Below are positions 18,001-25,340 of a stretch of DNA of 38,667 bases, in pieces (the stretch's first letter is position 1; the number at the start of each line of letters is the position of its first letter). The translations under genes were made by a program, and so were the position numbers. The stretch covers positions 1 through 38,667 of the forward strand of contig JAFAXS010000093.1 in the NCBI GenBank assembly GCA_019240755.1. Direction: 5' to 3'. Below the pieces are notes generated by a model. That model did no database searches. It was not told the origin of the DNA and was given only the letters and a program-made list of their open reading frames with translations. This stretch comes from Vulcanimicrobiota bacterium (GTDB taxonomy: Bacteria > Vulcanimicrobiota > Vulcanimicrobiia > Vulcanimicrobiales > Vulcanimicrobiaceae).

Positions 18001-18283
18001 AATACGGCGCGTAGTCGCTACGCGAGAACGAGAGCGAGTAGTTGTCCGGCAGGACGCTCAGGAACCGGAAGCGCCCCTGCGCGTCGGTCGTCTCGCGATA
18101 CCTCGCGCTCGGAGATTTGGCAACGACCGCCACGCCCGCGAGCGGCGCGTGCGTCCGGTCGTCCGTGACGGTTCCTACGACGACGCCCGCCGTCTCGGCG
18201 AGGGCGACGCCCTGGACGGCCACGATTAACCACGCGGCCGCGGCGACCGCGACCCTTCCGGCGCGAAGGAACGACTCGAGCAA
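15092..18283 (-). CDS. TonB-dependent outer-membrane receptor with carboxypeptidase-regulatory domain (Oar-like)
   Basis: About 1063 residues. I place the start at TTG 18283 because GGGGGG lies 5 bases before it and a signal peptide follows at once (cleavage near ALA-ET). ATG at 18334 is the alternative. Order: signal peptide; carboxypeptidase-regulatory-like domain (GTVTDDRTHAPLAGVAVVAK); plug domain (DLLRSIPSITIDKTGTVSIRGG, then VQLIPGGGDATHGNTG); and a long beta-barrel rich in Tyr/Phe/Gly. The last strand ends SFRFYYQVTI, so the final residue is Ile, not the usual aromatic. In the family such receptors import or bind large substrates using TonB energy. It heads a seven-gene operon with four lipoproteins coupled behind it. 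The substrate is unknown. Confidence 0.9.
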   Translation of the reverse strand: MLESFLRAGRVAVAAAAWLIVAVQGVALAETAGVVVGTVTDDRTHAPLAGVAVVAKSPSARYRETTDAQGRFRFLSVLPDNYSLSFSRSDYAPYSTAIVVLNGSQQTVNVPLSRSLRTIAVTHARSAGSAFQRGMTIDTYSVTGSQIDTVMGKAFNSNEKDLLRSIPSITIDKTGTVSIRGGFAFEAAYEFEGIDYTTPSANLQNTLQNVANFNLLNGVGSVQLIPGGGDATHGNTGTGLVLFTAKHGTYPTYFHADVESQLFPYLHQLGLEWGWADPSQRFSNYAGFLGIRRNYQYGIPGTAANTLGTLGTNAATLGSTIDPNLVYYAPSFLKSNDFVDNAIYRFGRNNNQRLQFFIQDQAITQTLDYGGFQFLPYISGGTQAGKCAPYVVVGPNGPVNSVQQNYACDNLIPLFPGQPNTYAFVSQPDQLKSPFLAYKGEYGISLGSSSLLTARYFRTWADQSQDMPAQGIFADPYGGSRTGGQIDGTTQLGTKHLLRYGGIYQFVVPYGNRYDFTSYTAFTTPPYIVTYAITHPFQPLPLPYTYNGLLPNNNPAAQNAGALEQDFFSPAFCAQINLRGNCGYLSSYFPGGVRFPFEEDVSTVSQQQYGWYAQDTIEWSNRLKSEVGLRLDGYNFQIPTQAGAPPSIPGVQHQRLYEPHIDQSYSPDPRDTFRIGFGHTLSMPLPSLLGADVSRAPYAPFQSIPSYDNSTGKPATYCGAHANQLCASYADQLYWLTRDYRFGSSTLEAPLVGATFTNIDLSWAHEFRDGSAMKITPFYRRGYNVVEQTAQIVGYNYQTGSPIFGDVSYSNLGIQKASGIEALYTKEVPIGLSMQVGATYISQFGNEPPGTFLQPAALALGVTYRSPDLSPFQLNAAFNYKNKNGWRINPVFAINAGYPYGAGYYTAVYCNGIPVIVPSTSLGVIYSQTPGYIDPLDPGTCTKPNIAATRGIHEPGLAGGLLTTPRVDTDLTVEYRPPTRGLLAHSVFGVQIQNLFNQLYNVPVYNGCYGAPVTTGLQSGTAPCTYSTAPYAPPDIAAHSSSPYLTFPNEPPISFRFYYQVTI

Positions 18284-18385
18284 ATTGACCCCCCAGCAGA
18301 AACAAACGCGCGGCGGTAACGCCTCGCATCCCATGGTGATTCCAAGACCCAACTCAGACCCGCGCGTGGTCCTTTTAATGACTAC

Positions 18386-18421
18386 AGTTAACTTCCTTCT
18401 AAAAATAAGACCTAAGTCAAC
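18386..18421 (-). promoter_or_regulatory. A/T-rich control region with AGTTRACT direct repeat before the receptor operon
   Basis: Read on the minus strand, AGTTGACT (18421-18414) and AGTTAACT (18393-18386) form an imperfect direct repeat in an A/T-rich pocket within otherwise GC-rich DNA. The first copy contains TTGACT, which could be a -35 element, but I find no well-spaced -10. This is probably the promoter/operator region of the receptor operon; no regulator can be named. Confidence 0.35.
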
Positions 18422-18433
18422 TTTTTGTTTTAT

Positions 18434-18469
18434 GGTTGCGCGCACCGCAGTGCGGCGGTGCGCGCAACC
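18434..18469 (-). terminator. Long GC-rich hairpin after pstS
   Basis: GGTTGCGCGCACCGC (18434-18448) is perfectly complementary to 18455-18469, giving a 15-bp stem 12 bases after the pstS stop. No T-run follows on the minus strand (ATAAAACAAAAAG). It may stop transcription without a U-tract, or protect the pstS mRNA 3' end. Confidence 0.55.
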
Positions 18470-18481
18470 GAGCGCGGGGGT

Positions 18482-19942
18482 CTACTTCAAGCAGGTCGCT
18501 TGGCTTGGAGTGCCTTTGAGCGCGGTGAGGACCGCCGTATGAACGGACCCGGCGAGTGGGCTGTACTCGAGCGGACCAAGGAGGTTGTTGGCCTTCTTGG
18601 ACGCGATGAACTTGATGAGCTTGATCTTGTCGGGAACGTGAACGCCGTTGTTGTTGCCATAGAAGAGCCAGTAGCTCAAGCCGACGATCGGGTACGCACC
18701 CGCGGGGGGCTTGACGAACTGACTGGGATCGATGTAGAGCTGGCACCACGGCGTGCTGGAACCGAGTGAGAGGCCGTCGCTGCCCATGCCGTAGGTGATC
18801 GTCTTGGCGTTACGCAGCCCGATCGCGACCGCGTTCTTGTTGGTCGGACTCACGAACGTTTTGTTGACCGTATCGAGCAGGCTCGCTTGTTCGAGAGCGC
18901 CGAAGCCGCCGGCGCCGGCAGCCGCCGCCCATGCGCCTTCGGCGTAACCGGTGCCCCATTCGTCGCCCTGAATCCCGGCGACGACGCCCGGGTTACCGCT
19001 TTCGGGGATGAAGCGTGAATTGGGGTGTGCCGATGAGCCGGGGCCCGGCCAGGTCTGATTGACGCCGTAAGTCCAGCTGGCGTCGCGACCCTTACCCACG
19101 TCCTGATAGGGATCTTTTTTGTACTTTCCGTTCCAGGTCGCGTTGCACGCAGTGTTGAGTTTGTTCGTGAAGAGATAGCTCGTGCCGCTGCCGTCGGATC
19201 GGAAGTAGTAGTGGAGCGTCTCGCTGACGCCGCCGGTGACCGACACGCCACCGTTGTCCGCGGTGATCGCGGCGTCGTTCCAGTCGCTGATGGTACCGTT
19301 TGAGATTGCGCAGTACGTCCAGGTGGAGAGTTGGATGAATGCGCCCGAGCCGACTCCGGTGAAGCCGTCGTGATTATAGGGGAACACGATCGGGCCGCCG
19401 ATCGTCGGCAGCTCGAAAGGTTGGCCCCACGTCGAAGCGCGATTCGTTGCATAGGGCGTCGTCGAGCCGCAGCATTCGGTCGAGGCGAGCGCGACGTCGC
19501 TACCGTTGAAGTCGAGCGGATCTTGGCGTCCACCGAATCCGGTCGGCGGCTGGCCGAGCGCCGCGCACGCAACGGTGGCGGTAACGGATGCGCCATCGAA
19601 CTGTTTGCGGCCGAATCCGCTGCCGGTCAAGCAATAGTAGACGCTGCCGGTCGTGCCGGCCGCTGCCAGGATCGAACCGGGCCCCGGCGTCGCTTGGGGC
19701 GAGGTATAAACTCCAGTGGGTTGGTCGCCGAGGTTATAGGCGTACGCAGGGAAGGTGGCGCCGCCCGCATGGAGGTCTTGCGGACCATTGTCGTCGCGTC
19801 GAACGCGGCTCTGGTGCGTCGCTGCCGGCGAGTTCGGCAGAGCCGAGACTCCGGCGCTCGATCCGGGGTTTCCATTACATCCGGTCAGCACCAACGCTGC
19901 GGTGGTCACCGCCAAAGGCAGTGCCGCGAGGGTCTTATTCAT
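18482..19942 (-). CDS. pstS: PstS-like phosphate-binding lipoprotein
   Basis: 486 residues from ATG at 19942, with AAAGGAA upstream and a lipoprotein signal ending VLTGC (Cys22). It carries the PstS entry motif GGATFPAYAY, a FNGSDVAL loop and RSDGSGTS, the loops that bind phosphate in PstS. It is longer than typical PstS (about 340 residues), with a Gly-rich inserted segment after the first motif. In the Pst system this protein delivers phosphate to an ABC permease (PstCAB), but none of those genes is in the window. Neighbouring phosphoesterases could supply phosphate. It lies between a LuxR-type regulator and the receptor operon, with its own 196-base upstream gap. Phosphate as ligand is likely but unproved. 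Confidence 0.88.
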   Translation of the reverse strand: MNKTLAALPLAVTTAALVLTGCNGNPGSSAGVSALPNSPAATHQSRVRRDDNGPQDLHAGGATFPAYAYNLGDQPTGVYTSPQATPGPGSILAAAGTTGSVYYCLTGSGFGRKQFDGASVTATVACAALGQPPTGFGGRQDPLDFNGSDVALASTECCGSTTPYATNRASTWGQPFELPTIGGPIVFPYNHDGFTGVGSGAFIQLSTWTYCAISNGTISDWNDAAITADNGGVSVTGGVSETLHYYFRSDGSGTSYLFTNKLNTACNATWNGKYKKDPYQDVGKGRDASWTYGVNQTWPGPGSSAHPNSRFIPESGNPGVVAGIQGDEWGTGYAEGAWAAAAGAGGFGALEQASLLDTVNKTFVSPTNKNAVAIGLRNAKTITYGMGSDGLSLGSSTPWCQLYIDPSQFVKPPAGAYPIVGLSYWLFYGNNNGVHVPDKIKLIKFIASKKANNLLGPLEYSPLAGSVHTAVLTALKGTPSQATCLK

Positions 19943-20120
19943 GTGTTGCTGTTCCTTTGTGTACAGAGGCAAGTGCATCGGGTGAAGGTTGCTACGCAGC
20001 AACGGACGAGCGACAGAACCGTCTCACGTCCACGACCATGCTATGGCATCGCTAAGGTGGACCGCATCCCGAGCTTCCCGGCGACCCTTAATGTTGGGAA
20101 GCGGCTAATTACCTCACCCT

Positions 20121-20140
20121 AAGAAACTTGAAGAAACCTT
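20121..20140. repeat. Tandem 10-bp repeat AAGAAACYTK
   Basis: AAGAAACTTG is followed directly by AAGAAACCTT, two 10-base units on one helical face. They lie in the gap upstream of pstS and touch the stop of the regulator gene. The tandem form resembles a response-regulator binding site, such as a Pho box, but neither the sequence nor the 11-base period of known Pho boxes fits. Confidence 0.3.
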
Positions 20141-21311
20141 AATCTTCGGGCAACGCGCGCGTGTCGGCGATCTGCCAGCGCGAGCGCAGACCCAAGCGCC
20201 CCAGAATCGAGCTCACGTGACGCTCGACCGTGTGCTCGCTGATCTGTAACGCGGACGCGATCTCGCGATTGCGCGCCCCGCGCCGAATTAAGTTTGCGAT
20301 CTGTTCCTCGCGTTGCGTCAGCGTCGAGCGTGGTTTTCCTCGCGGCCGGCACGGACCGCCGGTGTGGCGTACCAGAAGCGCCATCGCCTCGTCTGCGTAG
20401 CGGCGCAGCCCCATCGCGCTGAACGCGCGCGCCGCGTCGCCCGCATTTTCCGTGCACGCCGTATATTGGGCCGTGCGAAAAGCAAGGTACGCGCGGGCCA
20501 AAAGACGATGGGCTCGCAGGTAACTGCGTTCGGGACAGACGCAGCCTTCGAAGAGGCGCAACGCATAACGCGCATCGTCAACATCGCCATACCGGGCGGC
20601 AACCGTGAAGAATTCCGGGACGTTCTGCGCGTCGGTCACCGCGAGCAGTGCTCGGCGCAACGCGATCGCACTGCTTTCATCCGGGCCATTCTGCGCGGTC
20701 GCGATCAGGAGCGCCGCAGTGGCGGCCGTAGCCTCGTTCAGTCGCGGACTGTGCAGCGCGGCTTCAATTATCGGCGGACCGCTCCAACGCCGCAACGACG
20801 CCGCGTCGCCGCGTTCCAGCGCGATCGCCACTCCGACCGGCGCGCATGCGATCGGGAGTCGCGCAACGTCGTGAAAATGCGCCTTCCGGAGTAAGTCCTC
20901 GGCGGCGCCAAGATCGCCTTTCGCCAAGGCGATGCGAGCCGCCGTCGCAATCGTCTCGAGTATCGCTTGAGTGACGCGGTGCTCCGAAGCGATCGCTACC
21001 GCATCGCCCGCGGCGCCGGCAGCGACGGCCACGTCGCCGAAGAGCAGCGCGTGGTGCGCCAGCCGTTCCAGCGCCGCCGCCGCCAGCGCGAAACGCCGCT
21101 CCGCTACGGCACCGGCGGAAGCCCGGCGGAATAACTCATAGGCGCGGCTCGAGTCGCCCGACCAGGTCAGCACCACGGCCGCGACGAGGTCCGCTGCGCC
21201 GTTGCCGGCGACAAGTTCTAACGCATCGAAGCGCAGCAGCTTCGGAGCGACCACCGTAGCGAGGGCGCGTTCTTCACCCCGTGCGGCATAGGCGACTTGC
21301 TCCTCGCTCAT
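20139..21311 (-). CDS. LuxR-type transcriptional regulator with helical N-terminal region
   Basis: 390 residues from ATG at 21311. The C-terminal 60 residues form a LuxR/NarL helix-turn-helix: TQREEQIANLIRRGARN, then EIASALQISEHTVERHVSSI and LGRLGLRSRWQIAD. The first 320 residues are Ala/Leu-rich and helical, like the TPR/MalT-type repeats of large LuxR regulators. No P-loop ATPase and no receiver domain Asp are seen, so it resembles the C-terminal half of a MalT/LAL-type regulator standing alone. DNA binding is likely; the signal is unknown. It is transcribed in the same direction as pstS, ending 196 bases upstream of it, and could regulate it or the receptor operon. Confidence 0.88.
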   Translation of the reverse strand: MSEEQVAYAARGEERALATVVAPKLLRFDALELVAGNGAADLVAAVVLTWSGDSSRAYELFRRASAGAVAERRFALAAAALERLAHHALLFGDVAVAAGAAGDAVAIASEHRVTQAILETIATAARIALAKGDLGAAEDLLRKAHFHDVARLPIACAPVGVAIALERGDAASLRRWSGPPIIEAALHSPRLNEATAATAALLIATAQNGPDESSAIALRRALLAVTDAQNVPEFFTVAARYGDVDDARYALRLFEGCVCPERSYLRAHRLLARAYLAFRTAQYTACTENAGDAARAFSAMGLRRYADEAMALLVRHTGGPCRPRGKPRSTLTQREEQIANLIRRGARNREIASALQISEHTVERHVSSILGRLGLRSRWQIADTRALPED

Positions 21312-21372
21312 TGCGCCGCCAATGCTAGCAAGCCGAGGTTAAGCGCGCATTACGAACCTGTCAGAAAATGCT

Positions 21373-21398
21373 AAGGGCGCGCCGTGCGGCGCGCCCTT
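21373..21398 (-). terminator. Terminator hairpin after propeller lipoprotein gene
   Basis: AAGGGCGCGCCG and its perfect complement flank a 2-base centre (a practical loop of about 6). On the minus strand it is followed by AGCATTTTCTG. It ends the transcript of the gene at 21423-22463. Confidence 0.7.
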
Positions 21399-21422
21399 GC
21401 GGTTGTCCGTTGGAAGTCGCTA

Positions 21423-22463
21423 CTACGGTTTGAACTTGTAGGTCGCGACGCCGTACGGGAGCGACAGGCCGTTGGACGAGTTGAGGGTCGTCACCAGCGA
21501 GTCATTGGTGTAGTTGAGGACGTAGACTTCAGCCGTGCCCGCGTCGGCGATGAACAAGTACTCCCACGTTCCATTCGGGTTCTTCGTGTTGCGCCCCGTC
21601 AGCGCGTCGTGGAAGTAATCGCTGCCGCCCGGTACCGTGATCGTCTTGCTGATCGAGGTGTACGGCGGCGGGATGATGTCGATGCCGGCCAGCTGATCGC
21701 ACACGACCAGAGCGCCGGTGTTGTCGATCGTGATTCCGCCGGCGAAGGTCAACGTCGGCGTGAGGGTCGTCCAGCTGCAGCTCGCGAGGCCGCCCGGAGC
21801 GAACTCATAGATGTTGCCGGTGCCGCCGGAGTTGTTGCCGGTCACGAAGAGGTCGCCGGTCTTGTCGACGATGAGGCCCTCGTTCGCGAGGTTCGTGTTG
21901 CAGCTCGCGGTCGGCGTGTTCGTCATCGGCGGATACTCGACGACGTTGGCGCTCCCTGCGGAGCCGTAGTTGGCAACGTACACGTTGCCGGAGCTGTCGG
22001 TGGTCACGTCGACCGGGTCCGTCAGGCCGCTGTTATACGTGTAGAGCAACGTTCCGGTTTGATCGTATTCATCAACCGCGAGCGACGCGTAGTCGGCAAC
22101 GTAGATGTTGCCGGCCGGATCGATCCAAATTCCATCTCCGTACGAGTTGGAGAACGATCCCATGTTTCCGAAGGTGCGGTTGAACTGCACGACCTCGTTG
22201 AGGCCCGCATCGGAGACCGCGAGCTCTTTGAAGCGCCGTGGCCGCGCCGGCACATGTTTCGCGTGCCGCGCGTGGATCTTCGAGAAAACGGCCGGGTCGA
22301 TGCCGGTGCGCCACAGCATCGAGCCGTGGGCCTGCGTCTGCATCGTGCTCCCGCCGCCCGGCACGCTCGATTGCGTGCCGGAGGCCCCGTTACCCGAGCA
22401 GGCGGCCAATAACGCGGCGCCGCCGACTAAGGCCAGGGTAAAGAGTGCTGACTTGGTTCGCAA
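21423..22463 (-). CDS. NHL/SMP-30-like propeller lipoprotein
   Basis: 346 residues. TTG at 22463 is chosen because AAGGAG stands 6 bases before it and a lipoprotein signal follows (LLAAC, Cys22); the longer reading to 22583 has no signal. Blade-like blocks recur: LAVSDAGLNEVVQFNR, GIWIDPAGNIYVADY, DPVDVTTDSSGNVYVANYG, GLIVDKTGDLFVTGN, GITIDNTGALVVCDQ, YLFIADAGTAEVYVL. It is a close paralog of the gene at 22626, which precedes it in the same direction across a 162-base gap. No catalytic residues are evident. It is likely a surface or periplasmic binding protein; the ligand is unknown. Confidence 0.83.
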   Translation of the reverse strand: MRTKSALFTLALVGGAALLAACSGNGASGTQSSVPGGGSTMQTQAHGSMLWRTGIDPAVFSKIHARHAKHVPARPRRFKELAVSDAGLNEVVQFNRTFGNMGSFSNSYGDGIWIDPAGNIYVADYASLAVDEYDQTGTLLYTYNSGLTDPVDVTTDSSGNVYVANYGSAGSANVVEYPPMTNTPTASCNTNLANEGLIVDKTGDLFVTGNNSGGTGNIYEFAPGGLASCSWTTLTPTLTFAGGITIDNTGALVVCDQLAGIDIIPPPYTSISKTITVPGGSDYFHDALTGRNTKNPNGTWEYLFIADAGTAEVYVLNYTNDSLVTTLNSSNGLSLPYGVATYKFKP

Positions 22464-22625
22464 AGCATTCTCCTTACACGAGTGAGAGGTGGCAAAGGCG
22501 CCCCGAATCGACGGGACTCGAGCCGGGTGCGCAAACTGGGAAAAGGAACGGCGTCGGTATTTTTGTACCGGTATGGGCGTCACCTTCCGCCTCTGAATTA
22601 GAGATTGAGACGTTACTAGTTGGTA

Positions 22626-23531
22626 CTAGTACAATGCCGGCGCTTGGGGCAATTTGAGGCCCTGGGCGGAGCCGAGCACTCGTTTCAATTTGCCGGACGA
22701 GTAGGCGACGACGTAGGCCTTTCCGGCGGGCGGATCGGTGACGAACAGATTCTCACCGAGTCTATCGAGGGCATCGTAATCGTATTCGCGCGCGCCTTTC
22801 ACCCGGATGGTCTTGCGGACCGACGCATACGGCGGTGGAACGATGTCAACGCCGTTGGCCCGATCGCAGACGACGAGGTTGCCTTTCGAATCGATCTTAA
22901 TGCCTCCGGCTGTCCCGAATTTGACTCTCGGGGAGACGGTCGAACTGCAGTAGGCCAGGGTGTTGGGATATTCAAGGAGCCGGCCTTTGCCTTCGGTGTC
23001 GTTGCCGCTGACAAAGAGGTCACCGCCGGAATCAACCGCGATTCCTTGGTTGTCCAAACCCGTCAGACAGTAGCCGAACGGCGCGTCGTGCTGCTGCGCA
23101 AACTCGACGACCATCGCAGTGGCCGGCGCTCCCGAATTCACCACGTATATATGTCCATAGACGTCGGTGGTTACGTCGACGGGATCGGTCATGCGTTCGC
23201 GATACGCAAAGATCAGCTTGCCGGTCGCGTCGTATTCGTTCACGACGTTGACCGGTGAAGGATTGGCGACGTAGATGTGGGCGCTGCCGTCGATCCAGAT
23301 ACCGTCGGGATTCGAATCCGGGATCTTGAAGATCGCCTTGTAGTGCCGGTTGAACACGACGACTCTGTCGAGACCGGCGTCCGAGACGGCGAGCCGCGCA
23401 AAGTCAGACCGCGCTGTGTTCTCGGCGACGAGTAGCGCCGGCGTTTGCAGGCCCGGCATCTCACTGCGCCCGCATGCGGCGAGCGGAGCGCCGGCGGCAG
23501 CAACCGCGAAGAGACGCGAGCGCACGGTCAC
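22626..23531 (-). CDS. NHL/SMP-30-like propeller lipoprotein, paralog of neighbour
   Basis: 301 residues from GTG at 23531, overlapping the stop of the stalk-domain gene by GTGA; the longer reading inside that gene is not real. The short signal ends PLAAC (Cys20). The blade blocks parallel the gene at 21423: LAVSDAGLDRVVVFNR, GIWIDGSAHIYVANP, DPVDVTTDVYGHIYVVNSG, GIAVDSGGDLFVSGN, GIKIDSKGNLVVCDR, DIVPPPYASVRKTI. Translational coupling to the stalk-domain gene suggests that the two exported products act together. The function is unknown. Confidence 0.82.
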   Translation of the reverse strand: MTVRSRLFAVAAAGAPLAACGRSEMPGLQTPALLVAENTARSDFARLAVSDAGLDRVVVFNRHYKAIFKIPDSNPDGIWIDGSAHIYVANPSPVNVVNEYDATGKLIFAYRERMTDPVDVTTDVYGHIYVVNSGAPATAMVVEFAQQHDAPFGYCLTGLDNQGIAVDSGGDLFVSGNDTEGKGRLLEYPNTLAYCSSTVSPRVKFGTAGGIKIDSKGNLVVCDRANGVDIVPPPYASVRKTIRVKGAREYDYDALDRLGENLFVTDPPAGKAYVVAYSSGKLKRVLGSAQGLKLPQAPALY

Positions 23532-24607
23532 CGCATCGTCAAACGCAACTGCAGCGTGGCTTGCGTGCTCTGCGACGTGCGTGGATCCGTCGCCGTGACG
23601 CGAACGGAGACCGCCTGCTGACCCGGCATCGTGGTCAGCGTGATCGTGAGGTTGAAGTTTCCCTTCGGCCCGGCCGTCGTTCTTCCGTCGAACTCGCCGG
23701 TGAACGACGGTGTCGCGCCCGCGGTCACGCGGATGCGGCCGTTCGAAACGGTGTTGCCCGTCAGCGTAAAGGTTTGGCCGACGGGCGCGTTCGGCGCCGG
23801 CTGATAGATGGTCAGCGGCAGGCCGGACCGAGCGACGCTGAACGACCACGAACGGTCGAACGGTCTCGCACCGGGTCCACGGCCGAAGACGCGAACGGTG
23901 TGCGAGCCGAAGTCGAGCGGTGCGGGCGGCTTATACGAGAAGCCGGTTGCGGAAACGCCGCTGCGATACGTCACGTCGTTGCCGTCGAGCAGCACGCGAA
24001 CGCTGCCTGGCTGCACGCTATATGTAAACTGCGCCGAAATGACGCGGAAACGGTCCTGGATCACGGCGCCCGGTTGCGGCTGCTGCGCCCGGAATCCAAC
24101 GACCGGCGCCGGATTCGGCGGCGGATACGGCGGCTGCACCGGCGGCGGACGAACCGGCCGCACGGGCGGCGGAACGCCTTGCGCCATCTGAATCGAGACG
24201 ACGCGCGTCGAGTCGCTGTATCCAACCTCGGCGCCGAGCGACTGCGCGATGAAGCGGAGCGGAACGTAGGTGGTCGCTCCGACGATGAACGGCGCGACGT
24301 CGAGCGTCTGCGACTGACCGTTGACGACCGCCTGAGTCGAGCCGATGCGCAGCGCAACGGTCGTGCTTCCCTTCGTGGCGTTGATCTCGCCGGATGCATA
24401 GACGACCGCCGCGCCGAGCCGCTCGAAGATTCCGCGCAGCGGGACGAAGACGCGGCCGGCGCGCTCGATCGGCCCTGGACTCAAATATAGCGGTTGCCCG
24501 TTGATTCGGACGGTCACTTCCTGCGCCGCCGTCGGCGCGGGCAGTGAAGCGGCGGCCAGCGCCGCGATCGCGGCGACGGAGATACCACGGAGCAGCGCTC
24601 TGACCAT
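23528..24607 (-). CDS. Copper amine oxidase N-terminal (stalk) domain protein with Ig-like tail
   Basis: 359 residues from ATG at 24607 with GGAGGGG upstream. The signal peptide is cleaved near TAA-QE. Residues about 30-143 hold the two-part stalk domain (VRINGQPLYLSPGPIERAG, VFVPLRGIFERLGA, then TYVPLRFIAQSLGAEVGY). A Pro-rich linker (144-170) leads to two beta-sandwich regions (RFRVISAQFTYSVQPGSVRV; APVGQTFTLTGNTVSNGRI). The domain is common in exported cell-envelope proteins and is non-catalytic despite its name. It heads a unit whose second gene overlaps its stop by GTGA. A structural or carbohydrate-binding surface role is likely but not shown. Confidence 0.85.
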   Translation of the reverse strand: MVRALLRGISVAAIAALAAASLPAPTAAQEVTVRINGQPLYLSPGPIERAGRVFVPLRGIFERLGAAVVYASGEINATKGSTTVALRIGSTQAVVNGQSQTLDVAPFIVGATTYVPLRFIAQSLGAEVGYSDSTRVVSIQMAQGVPPPVRPVRPPPVQPPYPPPNPAPVVGFRAQQPQPGAVIQDRFRVISAQFTYSVQPGSVRVLLDGNDVTYRSGVSATGFSYKPPAPLDFGSHTVRVFGRGPGARPFDRSWSFSVARSGLPLTIYQPAPNAPVGQTFTLTGNTVSNGRIRVTAGATPSFTGEFDGRTTAGPKGNFNLTITLTTMPGQQAVSVRVTATDPRTSQSTQATLQLRLTMR

Positions 24608-24655
24608 GTAGGGGCCCCTCCTGACAGCAGCTATTTGCTTCGCAGCACGCGGTCG

Positions 24656-24683
24656 TTTGCCTTCGATGCGTTTGCGGTAGAAC
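24656..24683 (+). promoter_or_regulatory. Predicted promoter of ppa, leaderless type
   Basis: TTTGCC at 24656-24661 and TAGAAC at 24678-24683 are 16 bases apart. The GTG start lies 7 bases after the -10, about where transcription should begin, and no Shine-Dalgarno is present. It is inferred from spacing only. Confidence 0.45.
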
Positions 24684-24690
24684 GCACTAC

Positions 24691-25263
24691 GTGGGCAAGG
24701 CTCAAATCAATCCGACCAATTACGACGCGATCCCGACGTACGTGCCGCACGAGAAAGAGAAGCTCGTCTACGCGGTGATAGAGACGCCGGCACAGACGCG
24801 CCACAAGTACGCATTCGATCCGGCCTACGGCATCATGCAGCTGAAACAGACCCTCGCCGAAGGCCTGACGTGGCCGTACGACTACGGCTTCGTCCCGCAA
24901 ACCCTGGCGGAGGACGGCGATCCGACCGACGTGCTCGTGATTAGCGACGCGCCGACGATCAGCGGATGCCTGCTCAAGGCGCGAATAATCGGCGCAATTC
25001 TCCTGAAGAAGAACGGCACGATCAACAATCGTTTGATCGCGTGTCTGCCGCGTCAAGAAGGCGTGGCGCTGAAGACCGACGGTTTCGACGAGATCAAGGA
25101 CGTTCCGAAGGATACGATGGACGGAATCGAACGCTTTCTGGTGGAGTATTCGGAAGTGGAGGGCAACGCGATCGAATACAAAGGCACGTGCTCGAGAAAG
25201 AAGGCCTTTGCAATGATCGAGGCCGATCGCAAGCGGCGCAAGCGAGCAAAGAAATCGTCCTGA
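24691..25263 (+). CDS. ppa: Inorganic pyrophosphatase, family I, with altered metal ligands
   Basis: 190 residues from GTG at 24691. It aligns along its length with soluble family I pyrophosphatase, which hydrolyses diphosphate to drive biosynthesis. Seen are VIETP (Glu31), HKY (Lys39), DYGFVPQTL and the signature DGDPTDV (Asp75, Asp77, Asp80). A C-terminal EYKG matches the active-site Tyr-Lys. By my hand alignment, the stretch that in E. coli carries Asp97 and Asp102 reads LKKNGTINNRLIA, so both metal ligands are replaced by Lys/Asn. The enzyme may thus work differently, bind fewer metals or be inactive. It is divergent from the stalk-domain gene. Confidence 0.9.
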   Translation: MGKAQINPTNYDAIPTYVPHEKEKLVYAVIETPAQTRHKYAFDPAYGIMQLKQTLAEGLTWPYDYGFVPQTLAEDGDPTDVLVISDAPTISGCLLKARIIGAILLKKNGTINNRLIACLPRQEGVALKTDGFDEIKDVPKDTMDGIERFLVEYSEVEGNAIEYKGTCSRKKAFAMIEADRKRRKRAKKSS

Positions 25264-25340
25264 CGCAGTAGCGGGAAACCCCCGGGCCGCCTCAAAACGT
25301 AGCGTTTCTTAGCCCTTCCCTGAGAGCCTTGGAGGTCTTC

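Noticed and set aside
20121-20140. Pho box upstream of pstS
   Set aside because: The tandem repeat has a 10-base period and a sequence unlike known Pho boxes, so it was kept only as an unassigned repeat.
22607-22630. ACTAGT direct repeat between the two propeller genes
   Set aside because: Only two short 7-base copies at the stop of one gene, with no flanking structure; likely chance.
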